From UBA10002 sp964373775 (GTDB lineage Bacteria > Patescibacteriota > Minisyncoccia > Phycocordibacterales > UBA10002), in assembly GCA_964373775.1 (NCBI GenBank), contig CAYJWA010000036.1:1-8467 (forward strand): a stretch of DNA of 8,467 bases, written 5' to 3'. Each line of letters starts with the position of its first letter. Within the stretch, counting starts at the first letter, position 1. Shown one piece after another: positions 5,161-8,467 of the stretch. Under the pieces are notes generated by a model. The model was not told the origin of the DNA and did not search any database. It worked only from the letters and a program-made list of their open reading frames with translations. The position numbers were made by a program, and so were the translations under genes.

Positions 5161-5748
5161 TTAATTGTTGCCGACCGCAAACCGCGCAAACCGCGCAACA
5201 ACTATCTTCTCGCCGAATTTCTGAATCGCGCCGTCAATCCGCGCGCGCACCGGCTGTTCCGGGTCTTTGATAAAGGGCTGCTCCATAAGAATCTTATCAG
5301 CAAAATATGCGTCAAGCTTTCCGGCAAGAATCTTTTCCTGCAATGCCGCGGGCTTTCCCTCGGTTTCTTTTGCGAACGCTTCCCGCGCAACCCGTTTTGC
5401 CTCATCCGGTACATCTTCCCTCCGAACAAACTGCGGAGCCGAGGCAGCAACCTGCATTGCTAATTCATACGCTAATTTTCGAAACTCTTCGTTCTGTGCG
5501 ACAAAATCGGTCTCGCAAGAAAGTTCCACCATTGCCCCGACAGCGCCGTTATGGATATATGCGGAAATCACGCCGGAGAGAAGCGTCCGGCCTGCTTTTT
5601 TCTCCGCTACGCCCGCTCCCTGCTTGCGAAGCAAAATCTTTGCCTTCTCCGCGTCTCCGCCCGCTTCCTCAAGCGCTTTTTTGCACTGCATCACTGAAAT
5701 ACCTGTCTGGTCGCGCAGTCGTTTGATTTGGTCGGTAGCGACAATCAT
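5161..5748 (-). CDS. tsf: Elongation factor Ts
   Basis: Guanine-nucleotide exchange factor for EF-Tu; 195 aa, short like Thermus EF-Ts and without the extra subdomains of the 283-residue E. coli protein. The N-terminal UBA-like domain is TDQIKRLRDQTGISVMQCKK (5-24) with ALEEAGGDAEKA. The EF-Tu-contacting motif TDFVAQNEEF is at 80-89. The rest of the core domain continues to the C-terminus. The reading frame stays open upstream through AT-rich repeat to 5934, but those codons only translate the intergenic repeat; ATG 5748, at the conserved IVATDQIKRLR, is the natural start. No good ribosome site is visible. It follows rpsB, the classic rpsB-tsf order, after 130 bases. Confidence 0.96.
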   Translation of the reverse strand: MIVATDQIKRLRDQTGISVMQCKKALEEAGGDAEKAKILLRKQGAGVAEKKAGRTLLSGVISAYIHNGAVGAMVELSCETDFVAQNEEFRKLAYELAMQVAASAPQFVRREDVPDEAKRVAREAFAKETEGKPAALQEKILAGKLDAYFADKILMEQPFIKDPEQPVRARIDGAIQKFGEKIVVARFARFAVGNN

Positions 5749-5764
5749 AGAATATCTAATACCT

Positions 5765-5865
5765 AATTTCGAATATCGAAAAATATCGAATAACAAATAA
5801 GAAAATCTCTTTCCCTTATTTGATGTTGAATATTCTTTATTTTTCGATATTCGAGATTCGAAATT
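5765..5865. repeat. Long imperfect hairpin between rpsB and tsf
   Basis: The 130-base spacer is an inverted repeat. AATTTCGAAT (5765-5774) matches ATTCGAAATT (5856-5865), and CAAATAAG (5794-5801) matches CTTATTTG (5815-5822) around a 13-base loop. In between are further complementary TCGAATATCGAAAAATA-type words with bulges. It is AT-rich, built from CGAAT/TTCGA words, with no terminal T-tract. It could set the rpsB:tsf ratio as an attenuator or processing site, or be a dispersed intergenic repeat. Confidence 0.65.
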
Positions 5866-5878
5866 CGAGATTAAAAGA

Positions 5879-6604
5879 TTAAGAATTTTGCACCACTTCC
5901 TTTTGCACCATACCCGATTGATATGCTTTAACAATACGGTCTATAAAAAATGTGATGCTTGCCCGGGACGCGTCATTTCCCGGAATCGGATACGCGATGG
6001 CGCTCATATCGCAGTCGGAATTTGCCAGCGCGACCACCGGAATCTTCTGCTTTTGCGCTTCCCGCATAGCGGTTTCCGCGGCGCGCGGGTCAACCACGAA
6101 AAGCGCGGCAGGAAGCGCCATAAGCAACAAAAGACCGCGAAATAATTCATCAAGCCGCTCAATCTCGCGGTCAATGAGCAATCGTTCTTTTTTCGTGTAT
6201 TTCGCAAGTTCCCCTTTCTCACGCTTGGAAAGCAGATCAAGCATACGGTCAACCCGTCCGCGAATCTGCCCGAAGTTCGTCAAGGTCCCGCCAATCCAGC
6301 GCGAGGAAACATACGGCATCTGAAGCGCCGTGGCGCCAGCGGCAATCGCCTCCGCCGCCTCTTTTTTGCCGCCGACAAAAAGAATCGTCTTCCCGGCCTT
6401 CGCGAGCCCCGATACAAAATCCTCGGCCGCGGCAAGAGCGCTTTTGGTCTTCTCCAAATCAAAAATCTCCACTCCTCCCTTCACGCCGAAGATAAAAGGA
6501 ATTGCGCTCGGATGCCGCCGTGAGCGCCGGTAGCCGAAATGCGCCCCGACCGCAAACAGAGCGTCAATCACGGGGTCAGCAGCGTGCTGTGTGATTTCAG
6601 TCAT
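5879..6604 (-). CDS. rpsB: Small-subunit ribosomal protein S2
   Basis: Primary 30S protein near the head-body junction; 241 aa, as long as E. coli S2. Signatures: GAHFGYRR (20-27), FIFGVKGGVEIFDLEKT (37-53), ILFVGGKKEA (74-83), YVSSRWIGGTLTNF (98-111), and the C-terminal YPIPGNDASRASI (205-217). Residue differences from the usual DTNCDP box (here ANSDCD, 194-199) are minor. ATG 6604 is chosen because the conserved protein begins there; the upstream frame is open only through repeat sequence and the N gap. No clear Shine-Dalgarno. First gene of the rpsB-tsf pair; its promoter may be hidden in the gap. Confidence 0.97.
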   Translation of the reverse strand: MTEITQHAADPVIDALFAVGAHFGYRRSRRHPSAIPFIFGVKGGVEIFDLEKTKSALAAAEDFVSGLAKAGKTILFVGGKKEAAEAIAAGATALQMPYVSSRWIGGTLTNFGQIRGRVDRMLDLLSKREKGELAKYTKKERLLIDREIERLDELFRGLLLLMALPAALFVVDPRAAETAMREAQKQKIPVVALANSDCDMSAIAYPIPGNDASRASITFFIDRIVKAYQSGMVQKEVVQNS

Positions 6605-6616
6605 GAATGAAAAGTG

Positions 6617-6858
6617 TAGCAGACAAAATCCCAAATTACAAGCACCNNNNNNNNNNNNNNNNNNNNNNNNNNNNNNNNNNNNNNNNNNNNNNNNNNNNNN
6701 NNNNNNNNNNNNNNNNNNNNNNNNNNNNNNNNNNNNNNNNNNNNNNAAATCATAATCCAAAAATTCGAAACATGAGGACGGGACTCGATCTGAAATTCGG
6801 GATTTGGGTCATTGAGTATTGTTTGTAATTTGGGATTTGTGGTTTGGAATTTGCGCAT
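6617..6858. repeat. Intergenic hairpin repeat around the assembly gap (prfA-rpsB)
   Basis: Left of the gap, ACAAAATCCCAAATTACAAG (6623-6642) is nearly the reverse complement of GTTTGTAATTTGGGATTTG on the right (about 6819-6837). The sequence is made of CAAAT/ATTTG words and is related to the repeat at 7821-7958. The right part extends into the end of prfA. The true length is unknown because the gap sits inside the loop. Confidence 0.6.
6647..6746. other. Assembly gap (100 N)
   Basis: Exactly 100 N, a usual scaffolding placeholder, so the real distance between rpsB and prfA is not known. It falls inside an inverted repeat, which is the likely reason assembly broke here. Any reading frame running through it is unreliable. 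Confidence 0.95.
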
Positions 6859-7813
6859 GTGATGTTTCTTCCGTGTGCGCGGTAAGCGCTTCCACAATCC
6901 CGTCTAGATTGCCCCCGAATATCGCGGGGAGGTTATGCCACGACTCTTTGAGCCGGTGGTCGGTCAAGCGGTCCTGCAATATGTTATAGGTACGAATTTT
7001 CTCGCTCCTGTCCCCGGTGCCAATCTGTTCCTTGCGTTTCCCCGCATATTTTCTCGCGTCTTCTTCTTCCTGCACGAGCGCCAATTTTGACAAAAGAATT
7101 CCCATTGCCTTCGCGCGATTCCGTGCCTGACTGCGCTCCGAAGTGCAGCGCACAACAATGCCGCTTGGCTTATGCGTGAGGCGCACCGCGGTCTCCACTT
7201 TGTTCACATTCTGTCCGCCCTTGCCGCCAGCGCGGGAAAACTCAATCTCAATATCAGCCGGATTGATGTCCACCGTTGCCTTTGCGCGGAGAGGAAGGAT
7301 TGCCACTGATGCAGTAGAGGTATGCACGCGCCCTGACTTTTCGGTCTCCGGCACGCGCTGGATTCTGTGCACGCCGGTTTCAAATCGGAGCGTCCTGTAG
7401 GCTCCCTTTCCGCGGACCTCAAACGATGCCTCTTTGTACCCGCCGAGCGAAGTAAATGATTCGTCAAGCGCGAGAAACGACCATCCCCTCTTTTGCGCAT
7501 ATGCGCGATACATAAGCGCCAGCTCCTTGGCGAAAAACGCGGCTTCTTCGCCGCCCGCGCCGGCGCGTACCTCAAGGACAAGTTCATGCGGGGACTCTTT
7601 TTCTTCCATGTCCTCCTTGAGGAGCGAGTTCATCTGCTCGGTGAGAGCGGCTTTCTGTGCCTCAATGTCGGCGAGGTCCTTTTTTGCAAGCTCCGCCATG
7701 GAGGAATCGTTCACGAGGATATGTCTCAACTCCTGTTCGTCTTTCAGCAAACGCTCTACACTCTCCGCTAAGTAAGCGGTTCTGCGGTTTTGCTTGTATT
7801 TGTCTAATTCCAT
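6809..7813 (-). CDS. prfA: Peptide chain release factor 1
   Basis: Class I release factor that reads UAA/UAG and triggers peptide hydrolysis; 334 aa against 360 in E. coli. The N-terminal coiled domain is about 25 residues shorter. Order: ELVLEVRAGAGGEEAAFFAK (77-96), GGYKEASFEV, RFETGVHRIQRVPETEKSGR (143-162) with the codon-reading tripeptide PET (155-157, the PxT class of RF1 and not SPF of RF2), then GGKGGQNVNKVETAVRLTH (196-214) with the catalytic GGQ at 199-201, and RTYNILQDRLTDHRL (274-288). An Asn follows GGQ where RF1 usually has His. ATG 7813 (MELDKYKQNRR) is preferred; 13 further upstream codons translate intergenic repeat. About 17 residues at the C-terminus (SHAQIPNHKSQITNNTQ) also come from repeat DNA, ending in TGA. 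No prmC is next to it. Confidence 0.96.
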   Translation of the reverse strand: MELDKYKQNRRTAYLAESVERLLKDEQELRHILVNDSSMAELAKKDLADIEAQKAALTEQMNSLLKEDMEEKESPHELVLEVRAGAGGEEAAFFAKELALMYRAYAQKRGWSFLALDESFTSLGGYKEASFEVRGKGAYRTLRFETGVHRIQRVPETEKSGRVHTSTASVAILPLRAKATVDINPADIEIEFSRAGGKGGQNVNKVETAVRLTHKPSGIVVRCTSERSQARNRAKAMGILLSKLALVQEEEDARKYAGKRKEQIGTGDRSEKIRTYNILQDRLTDHRLKESWHNLPAIFGGNLDGIVEALTAHTEETSHAQIPNHKSQITNNTQ

Positions 7814-7820
7814 CTTTCGT

Positions 7821-7958
7821 AAATTCCAAATTACAAATCCCAAATCACACACAAATCAGAAATTCAAATTATCAAATCCGAAAAGAGAACCGGTATTTGG
7901 TTATTAGAATTTGTACATTGGGTATTGTTTGTGATTTGGTGCTTGTGAATTGTGATTT
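7821..7958. repeat. Long imperfect inverted repeat between rpmE and prfA
   Basis: Left arm 7821-7880 is made of CAAAT/CCAAATTAC words; right arm 7891-7958 of ATTTG/GGTATTGTTTG words. The reverse complement of the right arm aligns with the left over about 60 bases with small bulges, around a loop near AAAAGAGAA. No T-tract and no promoter recognised. AACCGGTAT occurs at 7888-7896 and again at 7970-7978. The remaining bases to the rpmE stop hold nothing recognisable. Confidence 0.65.
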
Positions 7959-8008
7959 CCAAGCAAAGCAACCGGTATGAACCGGCAGTCAGGAGATCGG
8001 GAGATACG

Positions 8009-8239
8009 CTACGCCTTCTTTACGCTCTTTTTCGCGGCTGCTTTCGCGGTCTTTGCCTTAAACCTCTCCACGCGGCCGGCCGTGTCTACAATCTTGTCTC
8101 CGCCGGTATAAAACGGGTGGCACTGGCTGCATATTTCAACCCGCAGTTCTGGCTTCGTGGAGCCCACAGCAAAAATCGCCCCGCAGGCACACGACGCCTT
8201 CGCATCTGCAAAATATGCCGGATGTATTTCTTTTTTCAT
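8009..8239 (-). CDS. rpmE: Large-subunit ribosomal protein L31 (zinc-binding type)
   Basis: 50S protein at the central protuberance, helping bridge to the 30S head; 76 aa. It starts MKKEIHPAYF and has the conserved GSTKPELRVEICSQCHPFYT (26-45). Cysteines C17, C19, C37 and C40 match the zinc-binding (C+) paralogue. The C-terminus is Lys/Ala-rich (AKTAKAAAKKSVKKA), longer in basic residues than the usual L31 tail. ATG 8239 is preceded by GGTGGAGGGG, a strong but very close ribosome site; the in-frame GTG four codons upstream is a less likely start. The stop is TAG. It heads the minus-strand cluster, and L31 next to prfA is a common bacterial arrangement. Confidence 0.97.
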   Translation of the reverse strand: MKKEIHPAYFADAKASCACGAIFAVGSTKPELRVEICSQCHPFYTGGDKIVDTAGRVERFKAKTAKAAAKKSVKKA

Positions 8240-8268
8240 CCCCTCCACCCTATCAGAAATCTCAAAAA

Positions 8269-8296
8269 TTGACAAATCGAAAGGCAACACTATACT
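8269..8296 (+). promoter_or_regulatory. Near-consensus sigma70 promoter
   Basis: TTGACA (8269-8274), a 16-base spacer, then TATACT (8291-8296): a perfect -35 and a 5/6 -10. Predicted start near 8303, about 23 bases before the downstream ATG. The best promoter in the window. It lies between divergent rpmE and the partial plus-strand gene. Confidence 0.75.
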
Positions 8297-8325
8297 GCAC
8301 TAAGATCTTCAAAAGAAAGTAGTAT

Positions 8326-8467
8326 ATGAAAAAAATAAAACACGAACCAAAGAACCGTCCCGAGCAAAACAAGAGTTCAACTTCCACATTTCACCTTAAA
8401 CCAATGAACATTGAACGGCAACGAAAATTCAATGAGGTGATCAGGAAAGTTCAGGGTATCGGAAAGC
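8326..8467 (+). CDS. Basic N-terminus of an unidentified protein, 3' end outside window
   Basis: Open from ATG 8326 to the right edge, 47 codons: MKKIKHEPKNRPEQNKSSTS, a polar linker, then MNIERQRKFNEVIRKVQGIG. The start is rich in Lys, Asn and Ser and looks disordered; the end looks like an amphipathic helix. A weak AGAAAG precedes the ATG and a strong promoter lies upstream, supporting a real gene. I cannot assign a family from this fragment. Confidence 0.6.
   Translation, partial: MKKIKHEPKNRPEQNKSSTSTFHLKPMNIERQRKFNEVIRKVQGIGK

Noticed and set aside
5749..5934. 62-residue N-terminal extension of EF-Ts
   Set aside because: The residues (NFESRISKNK, FRYSKLGIRYS) are a translation of the intergenic hairpin repeat; the conserved protein begins at ATG 5748.
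6605..6760. N-terminal extension of S2 through the N gap
   Set aside because: It contains unknown residues and repeat translation; S2 homology starts at ATG 6604.
7814..7852. 13-residue extension of RF1 (MCDLGFVIWNLRK)
   Set aside because: This is a typical translation of the CAAAT/ATTTG repeat; the start at 7813 is sufficient.
8240..8330. Promoter for rpmE on the minus strand
   Set aside because: TTGTCA and GATAGG-like boxes occur but with poor spacing or match; not strong enough to list as a feature.

Overview
The window looks like a chromosomal piece of a Patescibacteria/CPR (Parcubacteria-like) genome, probably assembled from a metagenome. The grounds are the compact proteins (EF-Ts of 195 aa, RF1 of 334 aa with a shortened N-terminal domain), the short intergenic word repeats typical of such assemblies, a 100-N scaffold gap, and a streamlined set of informational genes at medium GC. 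This placement is an inference from style and recalled family features; no database comparison was possible. TAA, TAG and TGA all appear as stop codons, so nothing points to UGA recoding.

Layout. (1) Positions 1-2613, minus strand: the first 871 codons of gyrB. After 487 extein residues the gene is interrupted exactly at GDSAGG^C by an in-frame intein carrying an HNH homing endonuclease. The intein and gyrB both run off the left edge. (2) Positions 2614-3388: a divergent control region with a perfect 16-bp hairpin just ahead of gyrB, a second terminator-like hairpin, a small XRE-like helix-turn-helix gene on the plus strand with its own terminator, then a 175-base stretch with an inverted repeat, a tandem repeat and a Phe-rich small ORF. 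(3) Positions 3389-4519, plus strand: a phenylalanyl-tRNA synthetase in which the PheS-like catalytic core is fused to a C-terminal FDX-ACB domain. That is the layout of the monomeric mitochondrial enzyme rather than the usual bacterial (alpha-beta)2 one. (4) Positions 4526-8239, minus strand: a translation cluster transcribed right to left: rpmE (L31), prfA (RF1), rpsB (S2), tsf (EF-Ts), a small single-pass membrane protein of unknown function, and tRNA-Thr(UGU). (5) Positions 8269-8467, plus strand: a near-consensus sigma70 promoter driving an unidentified basic protein that leaves the window.

The genes are mostly core translation and replication functions. The unusual points are the GyrB intein, the mitochondrial-like PheRS with a possible Phe-codon leader ORF, a tRNA-Thr in which the near-universal G18-U55 tertiary pair is replaced by A18/G55, and a long imperfect hairpin or related AT-rich repeat in each intergenic space of the translation cluster. 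Some of these repeats extend into coding ends: the RF1 C-terminus and, from a different repeat, the GyrB N-terminus.
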